Source: Anthoceros angustus (lineage: Eukaryota; Streptophyta; Anthocerotopsida; Anthocerotales; Anthocerotaceae). Taken from it: a DNA stretch of 64,000 nt. How positions within the stretch are numbered: the first letter of the stretch is position 1; each line of letters begins with the position of its first letter. Of the stretch, positions 10,532-22,766 are shown piece by piece. Below the pieces are notes generated by a model. That model did not search any database and was not told where the DNA came from. It saw nothing but the letters and a program-made list of their open reading frames with translations. The stretch is from positions 831,478 to 895,477 of the forward strand of contig MU008158.1 of NCBI GenBank assembly GCA_010909165.1. Direction: 5' to 3'. Made by a program: the position numbers and the translations under genes.

Positions 10532-12926
10532 ATGGATGAATCAATTCCGAGAAGGCCTGTGGGTGCCCCCATCCTGCCTCAGCCTTGCCCTTTTGAAGTG
10601 CAGAATCCGGGTCCCGGTCCTTTCTGTAAGGAGACATTGAATTGGCAGGATGGTGAGCATCTTGTCCGGCTGACGGTGACTCGTGTGAAACGTTGCTACA
10701 TTCCACGACGAGGTACCCGATTTCATTCTTTGGCGAAGAAGTTGACGTTCTTCCCCACCAAATTGATAAGGGCCAATGTTTGGACCAGATCTGGTGTGAG
10801 GCAAAGAGGAATTTCATCTACCACTCCTCGGCACTACATCAAGTTTGCTTGTGCTTATGGCTACCGAAAGCAAACTCCTCTGGATTTTGCAGTTTGTGCG
10901 GACATCACTAACAAGCCGAAGTTAGGCAAAGGGAGCAGGCGCTCCAAGATTGCTTGTGGAGAAAGCAAGAAACGTGGGTGCCAGTTTTTGTTGTTTGTAA
11001 CACAACTGGATATGTTTCCTGAGGTTGCTGAACTGAGACTACATCAAAGGGAGCACATTGATTCAACGGGAGAGTATTGTCATGGTTTGCTAGCGATTGA
11101 TTCAACTTCAAATTATACCCTTGCTCCTTACCTGTCCACAGCTAAGAAGGAGTGGGTGAAGTATAAAATGCTACATAAGACGACTGCTTTTCATATCCTA
11201 ATTGACCATGAGTCTGAGGTGTTTTTAAGGAAGCATCGTGATGTGCATGCAGTCCTTGAGCGAGATGATTTTTGGTTGCTTAGAGACATAAGGAATTTGC
11301 AGGCAGAGTTGGACTCCAGGGTGTGGCGATTCCATGTAAACGATGAGGTGAGTGTCAAGCTGTGGATGGATGTCCATAGGGAGGAGGTGTTTTTCCTTTG
11401 GAGAAGAACAAAGATGCCAAGGATTTTATGTTAGGCATCCAAAGCAGTTTTTATTCTGATCCATGTTGCGTTGGGGTCACAAGTCAGTGATATCTATGGA
11501 TGCCACATTTGGCACCAATGAATGGAAGTTCCAGATATTCACTCTGTTGGTTTTTTACGATCATTTTAACGGTATCCTCGCTTGGGTGATTACCAAGGCT
11601 GTATTTCCGCGATGGAATGCTTACGAGCAAGGATCTTTGCTACATAGGCATTGACCGCTTTTCGGTGAGCGATTGTATGGTGGAAATTAATGGCATCAAG
11701 GCTGTGTTTGGAAGTAACGTACTGGTTTTCTTGTGTCTATGGCATGTTCGGAGGGCTTGGCTGCGGTAATTGCTAAAAAAGGTGAAGGCACCCGACACCA
11801 GGCATGCAATTATGAAATCCTTACGTGATCATGCATATCGACATTGATGTCGGGGTAGAGGTAAACCAAGCATGCGTCCAAAGACTTGAACTGTTTTATG
11901 CTACCTTCCAGGAGTCTACTAGCACCTTTGTGAAGTATTTTAAAGACCAAAGGGGTTCTAACATGCTACAGTGGATTAAAGCAGTTAGGACAATTCCACA
12001 TGGACAAGGACAAGCACTCGTCCATAGAAGCATATCACAAACATAAATCGGATGTTTGCTCTCAAAACCCTTAATCGGCGATTGGATTGGCTGCTGCATA
12101 TTTTGTTCAAGAGGTTATGAGCACTTTTGGTATGTAGCCAGTGTAAGGCAGTTGGCATGCTTCGAAATTCCAAGCAATAGGACATTGTGCGGAGTGCTCT
12201 CCAAAAAGCAACAGCCATATTAGATAGCCATGTGGTCTTACCAACTCCAGACTCTCCAAATATTGCTTATGTCAACAGTCAGGACAATGGGAAAGCACAT
12301 AGATATATTGTGAGTGGTGCTGGAACCCCTTGGGGTTATTGTACATGTAAGCAAGGGACGCAAGGTTTCATGTGCAAACACCAGCTCAAGGTTATGCTGC
12401 TCATGGACAACATAGTCCCCACTCAAAAGCTGGTTGTTAGATATTCGAGGTTGCGCTTGCTCAAAAGCGAGTTCCAACACGACTTTACGCCCGATCTTGA
12501 AGGACACTTCCATGTGGGAGAATTTCCTCCCACATGGTAACAGGGACAAGTAGCCAAGGTGAGGCTGGCATTCCTGTTCTTGAGCAAGCAACCGTGTGCA
12601 CAGTAGGTAGATTGGAGACGTCTCCAAGTTTGGGAGCTTTGTGCCAGCAGTTGACACTCATTTTGGAAAAGTGGCCTTTTCTTGAGCAGCACGCGAAGGG
12701 CTTATTCCAGCAAATGATCAGACAACAAGAGGGCATGGGAGCTGGTGCAGTAGGTAACACCATGCTTCCAACACTACGAGTGCTAGCTGATAATAGCAAT
12801 TCAGATAACAACTTGAAAAGGAAGCCTTCTTTTTGGGAAAGAAGTAGTACTTGGAAGCTGCCATCTAAGAAGAAACAACCCACTTTCGTGGAGCTTGCTG
12901 GACGAGTGGACACCATTGTTCCGTAA
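10532..12926 (+). pseudogene. MULE transposase (MuDR/FAR1-like with SWIM finger), decayed
   Basis: Fragments of one protein appear in order on the plus strand. 10532-11434 carries an N-terminal region with a C..C..H..H pattern (CGESKKRGC then LRLHQREH) like the FAR1/WRKY-GCM1 zinc finger of MULE transposases. 11463-11654 carries the start of the MULE catalytic domain, SVISMDATFGTNEWKFQ, with the first acidic residue of the DDE triad. 12187-12540 carries a SWIM zinc finger, CTCKQGTQGFMCKH. 12534-12926 may be the C-terminal tail. Shifts near 11415, after 11654 and around 11760-12190 break the frame. Introns could explain part of this, but the stop and shift near 11430 lies within conserved sequence. 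Location inside matching TIRs confirms identity. Confidence 0.85.
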
Positions 12927-13153
12927 TATGTGGTACGGAATGCAAGCCTATTTGTGATACATGGACATATAAGACATCAATTGAGAACCAACTGTACTTG
13001 GCACTTTGTAATTTACATTGGACAGCTCATGTCTTTGACCGCTTACAAAAGCTTGAACACTATAATTGCTGCAAGAGAAATTACGAGACATATCACAGCA
13101 AGACTCTTTGCTGGAAGTGAAACCAACACAATAGTTACAACCATAGACAGAGA

Positions 13154-13302
13154 ACAACAAACGACAAGAGGCACAACAATTGACAAAGGCTTGTTCACAT
13201 GTAACAACAAACGACAAGAGGCACAACAATTGACAAAGGCTTGTTCACATGTAACAACAAGCGACAAGAGGCACAACAATTGACAAAGGCTTGTTCACAT
13301 GT
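13154..13302. repeat. Three tandem 50-bp repeats inside the MULE
   Basis: The unit starting ACAACAAACGACAAGAGGCA is repeated at 13154, 13204 and 13254, almost without change. It lies between the transposase relic and the opposite-strand ORF. Near-identity implies recent slippage or duplication. Confidence 0.9.
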
Positions 13303-14021
13303 TTGCTCACAAGGTCTTCACAGGCTCTGCACTCATTTGTGTCCGCATGAAAAGCTGAAATTGTTTGCACTAGAGGTGTTTGTGCAGCTGTGTAGAACTG
13401 TGGCAAATTATTGGCTCTGTTGTCCATCACACCAAGGTCAGGAAACAATTCCTGAACGTAGACTGCATCAGCCCTTAGAATGATGATGCTGGAAGGGTGT
13501 CGACTTGACACCTTTTTGATGGAGAAGAGGCATAGGAAACTCTTGTGCAGCAGCCGGTCCAAGACTTCTGTACCTTCTCCTCGTAATTCCTTCAAGCTAA
13601 ACCCTTCAGGCGTGAGCCTAACAAAATCTCTACCAGCAGTGAATGCCGTCGCACATGCCTCACAACTGGAATCAGCAAGGAGAAGTCGAAGACGGTATTG
13701 CATTTGCCCATTCACAACAGCCTTACATTTTTTACACTACCTTCTCGGCGAGATACCAGTGAAACATTTCACGCAACCTCTATAGACATGTGAGCCTCTA
13801 TTGTAATCGTGTACAGTGATGCGCAGAGGCACAAAGCTGAGCTGGGTAGGCTCGTCCTCCTCCAACTGAGCGACCACCGTGTTCAAGTCGAGCTTCATTC
13901 TGCAAGTTCGGTCACGCAGTCGGTCACGGAGCAGCCTCATGTTGGGATAGGGCAATTTCAGAGTTTGCACTTCTTCAAGGTTCAGAAATACGTAGACATA
14001 TGGGTACAATACAGAGTACAT
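13245..14021 (-). CDS. Putative OB-fold/zinc-ribbon protein carried by the MULE
   Basis: Two minus-strand open segments (14021-13737 and 13715-13245) look like one gene with a short intron. The upstream part ends VYRGCVKC, a CxxC knuckle. The downstream part begins around YRLRLLLADSSCEACATAF and continues with LTPEGFSLKELRGEG, a pattern like the C-terminal OB fold of replication protein A large subunit ('Y.l.l.v.D.t....a.aF......l.G.s..eL') or plant CDC24-type OB proteins. The start lies in the right TIR. It may be a captured host fragment or a second element-encoded protein. The frame is open apart from the inferred intron. Homology is a pattern judgement, not a search result. Confidence 0.4.
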
Positions 14022-14214
14022 ACAGTATAACTATATCATACGTTATATTAGGGTTAGTGAAGCGGCGACGGGCGCGCGAAATACCATCGCGCCGAACAGG
14101 AGAGTGGATGAGAGCGATGGCATGACCGCTGCGATGTGACATGCTCACCATGGTGAGTTGGCGCTTTGGTTTCCGTGCTCGGATTAAGAGCACATTGACC
14201 ATTTAGCGCCTGGG
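13943..14214 (-). repeat. Right terminal inverted repeat of the MULE
   Basis: About 272 bp, the reverse complement of the left TIR. The minus-strand OB-fold-like ORF begins inside it, so the TIR could act as its promoter and leader, as TIRs do for MURA and MURB in Mutator elements (inference). Confidence 0.9.
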
Positions 14215-14223
14215 TGTATCTAG
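14215..14223. repeat. Right 9-bp target-site duplication of the MULE
   Basis: TGTATCTAG, identical to 10173-10181, directly outside the right TIR. Confidence 0.9.
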
Positions 14224-14505
14224 GTATTTGGTTCTTGACGCTCTATTTTGATAAACAATAGCTTAGTCGACTTTTCTTATTGTGTGCGTGTACATCAATG
14301 GCCGCTAGCCAGGAATGGTTCTACAATCTCGGGACAAAGGAAGCAACCGCTGAAACGGTCGAAAAAGGATTTTCAGATTGTTTTGCAACTATACATGACT
14401 TTACCATCACCAACGTACGGTGGCAGTGAAGACATCCGGTGCTACGTCAATCGACGACCAATAACCTTTCAGTTCAACGCTGCTAACAATCCCAGGCTAA
14501 GCTGC
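14224..14505. other. Short interval between MULE and MnmG stop
   Basis: About 280 bp holding the 3' flank of the MnmG gene. No further feature is seen. Confidence 0.6.
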
Positions 14506-17500
14506 TTATTGAGCGATACAGTCGACTTTTGCTTCAATTTCTTCAGCAACCATAGCTTCTCGTGTCCTTCTTCTGCGGTGCTTAACTTCGAGATGAATGA
14601 GCAATGCTGCCACATCTGCCGGATTCACCCCACCAACCCGCGAGGCTTGTCCTATGGTTTGAGGCCGAATCTGCGAAAAAGGACAACCGTCACAAGAAAA
14701 CCAGACATAGTAGTGCCTAAGGTCTAACGGCAACACTGCGGTGTTCGGGGGATGGAACCGAACCTTAGAGAGTTTTTCCCTTGCTTCCATGGATAGTGTT
14801 TGTATTGCTAGGTAGTCCAGCTCCTGTGGTATTGGCTTATTGTGCTTATGCTCCATCTGCAATTGTCCCAAACCCACTCAGAGGAACAGCAGATGACCGA
14901 GCTGGGAACAACCACTCCAAACATACCCGCTTACATTCACATACAATCACAAGGGTGAAACTTGATCAACTATTACAGACAGCAGTAGCACCTGTTCAAG
15001 TTGGAACTGTTGACGTGTTATAAAGCCTTCATACTTGATCTCAATTTCCACACGTTCCTTCTCAGCAGTTGAGAGATCAGAACTTCCAAGACCATTTTGG
15101 TCAAGAATGTCATAGTGAATATGAGGCCTCTTCAAAATCGCTGATAACGGTACTAAGTCCTTCAAACTCTGTCCAGAAATTTGAGCTACTACTTCAGCAG
15201 CGGAGTGTGCATCTAGGATGAACAGGACCTGTTAGAAGAAAGAAACACAGACAGCTCTACTTTCCACCGAATTGAAGTCAAAGACTAGTACTACCAGATA
15301 TCCTTGTCGATTGCAGACGTTGCTTCTCTGATTCCATTCGACATTGTCTGTTCTGGAAGAGCTCCCACATCCGGTTGTCAATAAGACCAAGCTCTCTACC
15401 CAGAGGTGTCAGTCTGGTATCTGCGTTGTCCGATCGAAGCAGCAGGCGATGCTCTGAGCGGCTGAACAGAATGCAAAAACAATTAGAACTCCAGATATTC
15501 TAGATCAGCATGACTTCTATCTCTAGACCACTACACTATCCACCAGGATGCGGATGCCATCCAACATGACTTAAGCCACCACAACAGGGCACCTGGTCAG
15601 CATTCGATAAGGCTCACGCAGGTCCTTTGTCACAAGGTCATCAATCAGGGTGCCAATGAAGCTATTTTCTCTCCCCAAAGTGACAAGAGGTTTGCCACCA
15701 GCAAATTGAAAAGCATTTATGCCTGCCAGTAGTCCCTGCAACATCAAAGAGCCATCCAGTTCACAGGGACATAGAGCACAACACTGTCTCAGTCTCCTCT
15801 ATATGATCCTAACACATCTGATCCTGACAAGTTGCAAAGCAGATATACCTGGGCAGCAGCTTCTTCGTAGCCCGTGGTGCCATTGATTTGACCACTGAAG
15901 AATAGTCCTTCAAGCTTTTTGGTCATGAGGGTGTTGTAGCATTGATGGGCAGGCAAATAGTCATACTCCACAGCATAAGCGGGCCTCAGCATTGAGCACT
16001 GTTCCAATCCAGGTAGGGTTCTCAACAATGCAAGCTGTAAATTCTCCGGTAATCCAGTTGAGAAGCCCTGATTGATGTCCATATACTCAGCGTCACAGCA
16101 GAACAGGTTTTGCCCTAACATCCTGACCCAAGTAGAAAATCACAAATGTGTTTGTGCATTACCTGCACATACAGTTCTGGAACAGTGCGTCCTTCAGGCT
16201 CTAAAAAGATTTGATGGGACTCCTTGTCCTTGAACCTAACGATCTAGAGAAAGAACGCTCAATGAGCTCACTCGCTGGTGGTATTTGCACTAATCACTCT
16301 CTGTGCGAGAAAGCTCTTCTCCTATTGCATTTCCAAAAAAACTCACCTTGTCTTCAATTGAAGGGCAGTACCTTGGTCCCTTTGCATCAACCCAACCACC
16401 ATAAGTGGGAGTTTCATGCAAATTTTCAATTATTAATTGATGAGTAGCCGCAGTTGTTCGTGTCAGATAACAGGACATCTGCTCCCTTTCTATATGCACT
16501 TCGGGATCCACACTGAACCATCGGACCTGAATGCACCCGTCAACAGCCTTATCAAAGATTGCTAAGAAAATCTGCACACTACATACAGGAACCTTCTTAT
16601 GGCGACCACGATAGAAACACTTTGCACATCTGCCACCACCAACAAAACTGACATCAACCACACACCTCTTCGTCACCAGGTTGTGGCTCCAACTTGCTAT
16701 AATCCACTGAACGAACATCCACTCGTGCCGGTGTGCCAGTCTTCAGTCTGTCTGTCTCAAACCCAAGCATGTGCAGGTTCTCTGTCAACCCTGTCGAAGC
16801 TGACTCTCCTGCCCGTCCCGCTGCCATGCTGGATCGGCCAACCCAAATCTTTCCATTCATGAAGGTTCCAGTCGTTAGAACGACTGCTGGTGCATAAAAA
16901 TTCATCCCAAACAGAGTTCGAACACCCTCCACGTTGTCGTTCTTCCCAACAATGATATCCGTCACCATGGCTTCTCTAATAAACAGATTCTCAGTGCTGC
17001 AGAACACAAGCCAGGCAGATCAGCGCATGTATTGGAATCCAGAATAAATTGTTTGCTAGGAAGAGGCGAGGGCATCATGAAGAACACCAGCATGTGACTT
17101 CAAGCACCATCGTAAAACTATCAGTAAACAAGACAGATTTCTTACTTCTCTACAACCTTTTTCATTTCGATTGCGTATTCTCGTTTATCTGTCTGTGCTC
17201 GTAATGCCCAGACTGCAGGGCCCCTAGAACGGTTCAACACTCTCTTCTGCAAATAGCATCTGCATAGTGACAAGTTTTCTCATTACTGCTCGCAAAAACA
17301 CGTTCCTGTGTCGAAAGTACTCTGGCAGCAGTAGATGTACCAAATACATGACAGGTTCGAAATTCCGAACCTGTCTGCCATCCTTCCAATCTCCCCTCCC
17401 AACGCATCCACCTCATGAACCAACTGCGATTTTGCTGGGCCCCCGACAGCGGGATTGCATGGCTGTAACCACGGTAACACTGTAGCTTAGAAACCTGTCG

Positions 17501-18261
17501 AGCAAACGTCACACCTGTGATATCTAGTCCATTCACCCAAACCATTGCTGCGACCAGTTCACATTCAATCACAGACATTACATGCTTCAAATCATAACCA
17601 CAACTAACCTGCCAAGCAATTCGATCAAGGTTCAGAGTAAGGAGCAGGGTTCTGGCACCCATACGTGCAGCTGCTAGAGCAGCTTCACACCCAGCGTGTC
17701 CTCCCCCAACCACCAAAACATCATATCTTTCTTCCATTCCACCTGAACGATCAAAAACACATTCACGTCACTTCCATCGCCGTCGGGCTTTTCTACTCCC
17801 ATTCTATAGCGGTCAGCAAACATACACCTACAGTTTCCTGGCTTAAAAGATTGTGAGCTCGAGGTGAAAGCTCTGGTTGTAGCTCGCAGAGGTCGATCTG
17901 CCGGCACTGCTCCACACCATTTCCCATTCCAATGTACAAAAGGTAGCCTGCTGGCCCCCGAGAGGGCCCTCCTACTCTGGCATGAACAGCACTGCTCCAA
18001 CCTTTGCCTCAACCGAGACATGCGCCAGCCTGGGGACAGACTCGGTGACGCCAGAGGTGCTCGGAATACAAATCCTGAAGGGCCGCAAGATAAATGTCGG
18101 CGAAATCCAGGAGCGGACAGGCACGTTCCAAATGGGCCGTCCACCATGACCCAAGAGGCTGCGAATGAAGCACGGGACTGCAGGAGATAGCATCGTGCAG
18201 CTGTTCGGTGCAGAGGAGCTGCGGAGTGCTGCAGGGCAACTCCTCCGCAGGTGCCTGCCAT
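14506..18261 (-). CDS. mnmG: tRNA uridine-5-carboxymethylaminomethyl(34) synthesis enzyme MnmG (GidA), organellar
   Basis: FAD enzyme that, with MnmE, makes the (carboxymethyl)aminomethyl group on wobble U34 of organelle tRNAs. Thirteen exons fit GT-AG and phase: 17832-18261, 17609-17742, 17371-17462, 17146-17259, 16666-16996, 16347-16526, 16163-16243, 15849-16067, 15593-15735, 15295-15461, 14992-15212, 14764-14856, 14506-14670 (789 aa). Landmarks are the FAD-binding [89 protein letters not shown] and the C-terminal [19 protein letters not shown]. Bacterial MnmG is about 630 aa. The extra ~145 residues at the N-terminus are rich in Arg and Ser, fitting a mitochondrial and/or plastid transit peptide. 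The start ATG is uncertain; Met residues further in are possible. No disabling lesion is seen. Confidence 0.93.
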
Positions 18262-19551
18262 GCCAGCAGCGGCTCCAGGAGCTGAGCTGCGTGCACACCG
18301 GGGAGATTCGGGTCTTAACCGCGCGGCAGGGTCGCACGGTCTGTTCCGAGCCCCATCACCACGGCCACGGCCATATCAGCACATGTTAGATGCTACAGAT
18401 CTGTATATGTTTACGTACATATATATCTTCTCCACACCAGACCCAGGTGTTGCATTTATCCTATAACTCCTATTACCATGTGCAAACTTTCACGTTCTGG
18501 ATGGACTGGAGCTTTGAAGTCTTCCTTTGAACGGGTAGGTTTATAGCCTTCCTATGGGCTTCTCACCTTGGGCCCTATCTTTATAAGGGCCTTTTGGCAT
18601 GAGGAAGAACCGTGGGCCACAAAACTTTATCTGGCTCGGGTTGAGATATTTGGATGCATTTAGTAGACATCGAGCTAGATGGATCAAATATCGGTTCGCC
18701 ATCATTGTAACGGGAATAGCAAGTAAAGCTTGGGTATGCTTTTCATTTCGGTGCTAGCCCGTGCATGTGCCGCAACCAATACACATCCATGGTTAGCGCG
18801 ATGGACATAATTTTGCCAATGTTGGTGTCTGTTATTGTTGCTGAATCCACTATGCTTGCACATCCCACCAACTTCCAAGAATGGCAGATTTTTAATATTT
18901 TGCATCAGCATCAGTAACCCAGGAAAGAGATGCCACAAACATGGAATTGTAAGCATCCATTCTTGGATTGAATGCTTGTCTAGCGATTCTTGCTCTTGTG
19001 GATACAATCCTTGTGGACTGGTGGTATGGATTGAAGTATAGTATAGTGAATATTACATCAAGCTACGTGTGAAAGCGAGTTTTGTGTAGAACGAAAAAAA
19101 CGTTGTGTAGCAAAACGAGAGCACAGCAATGATGGAGGCCACACAAATCACAGGCAGGTCAAACGAGAAGAAGCTTGTGACCGGCTAAGGGCGTTTTTAC
19201 ATTAAACCGCTGGTTTGTAAGTGGTCTACAGGTATTGGGCAGACACATGTTGTTGGTTTTACACCCATAATCAGTAGTAGAACGTGGATCATATGTGGCA
19301 TTTATGTGGCAGTGGCAAGCATGTCCGTGGTAAGCATGTTAGTACTTCACCTACCTCTTGAGGCTGGTGAAGCCTAACAATTTCGACATATCTCACCAAT
19401 AAAATCATGCCATCGCAGCTGTAATATTAGTCGTGACCATACTCTCTTTAATTAAAACAAGGCGCAGCAAGTGGGGTGTAGCAGTTATGTGAGGAGGTTC
19501 AATTTTGGTTGCAGGGCAGGTCTGGCATGGAGTAGAATCGCGGGAAGTGAG

Positions 19552-19650
19552 TGAAGCCGAGTGCGCGGGCATCATATGAAGCTGAGTGCGTGGCCATCAG
19601 GTATGAAGTGGAGTGCATGGCCATCAGGTGAAGCCGAGTGCGCAGCAAGC
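19552..19650. repeat. Degenerate 25-27-bp tandem repeats
   Basis: TGAAGCCGAGTGCG-type units start at 19552, 19577, 19604 and 19629 with substitutions. Confidence 0.7.
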
Positions 19651-19844
19651 AGGTCGAGCATAGTGCATGCAATGGGAGATGGGGGTTGTTTGTTCAAGCC
19701 GAATGTGCAAGTGACTTACTTTGGGTTTTAGTGGTTGATGTTCATGCAATAGTAGAGCAAGGGGAGAGTGTAGATGCCTCGGCGCATAGAGTGAATTATT
19801 GGTGGTAGGCAATACGCAAGTTTAAACCACCCACCTCTGCCATT

Positions 19845-19975
19845 TCACTTGTTGCTGATGTTTATGGTTGTCACCACCTCACCTGTCGCTGATGCTTTTG
19901 CTTGTCGGCTTCTCACCTATTGCTGATGTTTTTGCTTGTCGGTGCGTCACCAATTGCTGATGTTTTTGCTTGTCG
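19845..19975. repeat. Degenerate tandem repeats of about 35-40 bp
   Basis: Four units of the form TTGCTGATGTTTTTGCTTGT separated by variable TCACC-containing spacers. Confidence 0.7.
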
Positions 19976-20319
19976 CATAGGAGCAGGGGCCAGTTGACCA
20001 AGCACAAGGATCCTTTCAGACGACCGCCCTCTGGAAACTTTATGAGCTACCTAACCACTCCTCTGCTTGGGCATATTGTGTAGCCACAACCACCTCTACC
20101 ACTTTCCCATCCTAAGGAAGTAGCTAAATGCGAGCTTGGTGAAAAGTTTCCAGCAAGTTCTCAATTACCTCCTTTCCCAATTTCTAGATAGATGCCTGCT
20201 ACAATCCTTGTAGGTCCAGGTACTAGCGCTTCAACTTAGTACCCATAAGTGTTCAACAACCCCTTTATAATAGACTTAAAACCTCTTTCTGTGCCCTCTA
20301 TATAATTAATCCTTTTAAT

Positions 20320-20527
20320 GGCTTAGGCCAAATGGACACACATTTATAAGAACGCCGTAATTAAGCATCCTGAGCTTAGATCGGTACTTAGATGGGGTGC
20401 CTAAAGGGAGTGGATGCCCTTGGTGCAAGTAGCTTAGGCACACCATGGTACAAGTTGTTAAGTACCAAGTCCCATGACGGAAATCCGTGCTTAGTGGACT
20501 TAAATAAAATTCTTCTTCTTGTTCTTC
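20320..20527 (+). mobile_element. 5S-rRNA-derived SINE, copy A
   Basis: The head resembles plant 5S rRNA. GAACGCCGTAATTAAGC aligns with GAACTCCGCAGTTAAGC, and GGTACTTAGATGGGGTGCC aligns with AGTACTAGGATGGGTGACC, at the same spacing as the A box, intermediate element and C box of the 5S internal promoter. A body unrelated to 5S follows and ends in a TTC-rich tail (AAAATTCTTCTTCTTG). Copy C at 61479-61653 differs by only about four bases over 165 bp, and a diverged copy B lies at 51781. This copy appears full length at its 5' end because it starts at the same GGCTTAGGC as copy B. Target duplications were not resolved. Confidence 0.75.
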
Positions 20528-22766
20528 TAGCAGAACTACGAAAAAATCCAAAACTTCCAAAGCTAGCCCAAGCAGTTGTACATAAGCAGAAGATGCCGGA
20601 ACCAAGGAATCAAAGGGAGGGAGAAAGACCTGATTGTGGTCAAAGGGACAATGGATGCTGAATTTGACAAAGACCCGAAAATAAGATATTTGGTTGTAGT
20701 TATGATCTAATCAGTTGTGTATCACCGTTGCTGATGCATGTGTACTTGTGTGTAAGTTCGACCAGGTGTGGATATCTGGAATAAGGTGGCCATGGTTTGT
20801 GCAGCCTTTGACTAGTCTTTTGAGGCTTGTCGTCAGAAATGGAAATCAATCTTCAATGACTACAAGACTAACAAGGCATGAAATTCTATTTTAGGAAGTG
20901 GCCGGTCTGGTATGACCTAGTTTGATCAATTCATGCAGTACAACGGCATATGGTGTGTGAGGCTCATGCTGACTCACATCAAGGCTCCATAATTAGGGGA
21001 CTAGACACTAGAATCTAATGTTCACACATCAGAGAAGATGTTTCAAAGTAGTCAGGCTGTGACTGTTGAAACATTTTTGATGTTATGCAATGTTTTGATA
21101 CAAACAAAAATAACAACATCATACCTTGTGCACCTTCTCCACAAGGGCATTGCAAAAAGCATGCACATACATACCAACTCTTGATACCTTACATCCAAAG
21201 AGATCACCAATGCTCCATAGCCAAAGAGATCACCAACTGTCTACAACTTATCTCGGGGGGTTAGCGATACAATGGCATGACCACCTTAAGTTCAACGGGA
21301 ACAACTTTCTGCAATTGGGCAAGGGAGCGGAGAGGGGTGAGGTGGCCTTTTAAATTCTTCATTTCTAGGAACCCCTTGTCAGACGTACATAGGGCTCACC
21401 GGCGATCAATGCTAATCTACAATGGTGCGAGCCACCTGCCAAGGAAGGCCGCACTGGTCGGGTCACCGACGGTCGGTGTGTGGCCCTATACCATAATCCC
21501 GACTCGGTGCTCTCCAGCTACACTGAGTAAAACACCGGGCTCCTTAGGGCGAGGAGCCCAGCCCCGTATACCAAGTTTAGGTCTACCTCCGCTTCTTGAT
21601 TTGTCGCAGAGTAATGCCCGGGGCCGGGCCCGGACTCACGCGAAACCAACCTAACTTGCTCTCATTTTTCGGTCCGTTCGGCAAACGCCCTTGCATGCGG
21701 CAACTCTTTTTGGATCAAGCAAAGAACCCGCATATTATCGAAACCCTCATTGACAACGTCCAATAATCCTTAAACTTTGGCCCTTACATATTAAGTTTCG
21801 CTGCGGGTGCTCGCTTACCACCTACGTAGAATGTTGGTGATTCCAATGATTGCTTCTCACTGTGTAACCATTTTCCAGAATGAGATCGCAAGGTTTAATG
21901 TTTAGACTTAAATTCATGGACATTACCTACTATTCCCCAGTTTACCATTTAACAGGCTAATTTCTACAATAGCTAATCGTTTCAATTGGCAGACCTGATA
22001 AAGCCTAGCAGATCCAAAGACCAAGACCCAGACCGCCCAGTGCAGGACTCAAGTCAAGACATAGGCAGTTTGAACAATAAGCAATAGCCGGTTCCCGTCA
22101 TTCAAAGGTTTACCCAGATTGCAAATTCTGAATACCGTTGCACCAAGCTCTTGAACGGAGATCATACTGGGAAACATTGAAGGCAATAAGGTGCACACGG
22201 TAGGATGTGTACAATACTTCTTCCCCGAAACCGTCAACTGTCCTGATCATCTGTGAGTCTTGCAAACTACATGTAATTCCAGATACGTAGCATCTGCACC
22301 TAGAGTTAAAAAAATACAACTTGACCTGAAGCGCCCAAAACTTGCCGGGAATTACACCACCACCCCGGGACAAGTTATTTAAATGCCTGTACCATGATAA
22401 CGCTTTCTCCATGCCTGCGCTGGAGCCCAAAATGTACCTCTCCATCTACAAAAGGCACTGCAATGAAGAACTACACCACAGACAGGACACCCCACAGCTT
22501 CACATTCTCCAGCTGGCAAAGTTGCAGACGCCTAGAAAAAGACCAAATCAGTAGGATGCAGGGGTACTGGGGTACTACTTGGTGACTTCCATCAAGCGTA
22601 CAAGCCTGGGTCACCAACTCAAGCCTGTCTACTGATCTGGTTAGGAGAGATCACTAGTTTAGTTTTCCACGCAGTCAGTGGCGCATCATAGTCCAAAGTT
22701 TGTCTAGGTTGTGCCCTGACATGCTGACCAGCACCTGAATGCAACGTGCACAGAAGAAGCAGCACA

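Larger units (their letters stand above)
10182..14214 (+). mobile_element. Mutator-like DNA transposon (MULE) with TIRs and 9-bp TSD
   Basis: A 4,033-bp element bounded by long inverted repeats (10182-10462 and 13943-14214), each flanked on its outside by TGTATCTAG. Nine-base target duplications and long TIRs are diagnostic of the Mutator superfamily. Inside, the plus strand encodes a decayed MuDR/FAR1-type transposase and the minus strand near the right end has an OB-fold-like ORF. Frameshifts in the transposase mean this copy is not autonomous, but the exact target duplication and readable TIRs suggest a fairly recent insertion. Confidence 0.92.
18262..22766. other. Intergenic region with repeats and a SINE
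   Basis: No gene is supported. It contains small tandem repeats at 19552-19650 and 19845-19975, a 5S-rRNA-derived SINE (20320-20527), and the 3' flank of the kinase gene. The part at 21400-21900 is GC-richer but resembles nothing I recognise. Confidence 0.6.

Noticed and set aside
13154-13302. CRISPR-like regular repeats
   Set aside because: Three direct 50-bp repeats with no spacers, inside a plant transposon; a simple tandem duplication.
21400-21900. Possible rRNA or organelle-derived fragment
   Set aside because: GC-rich wording looked rRNA-like, but no conserved rRNA core segment could be recognised.
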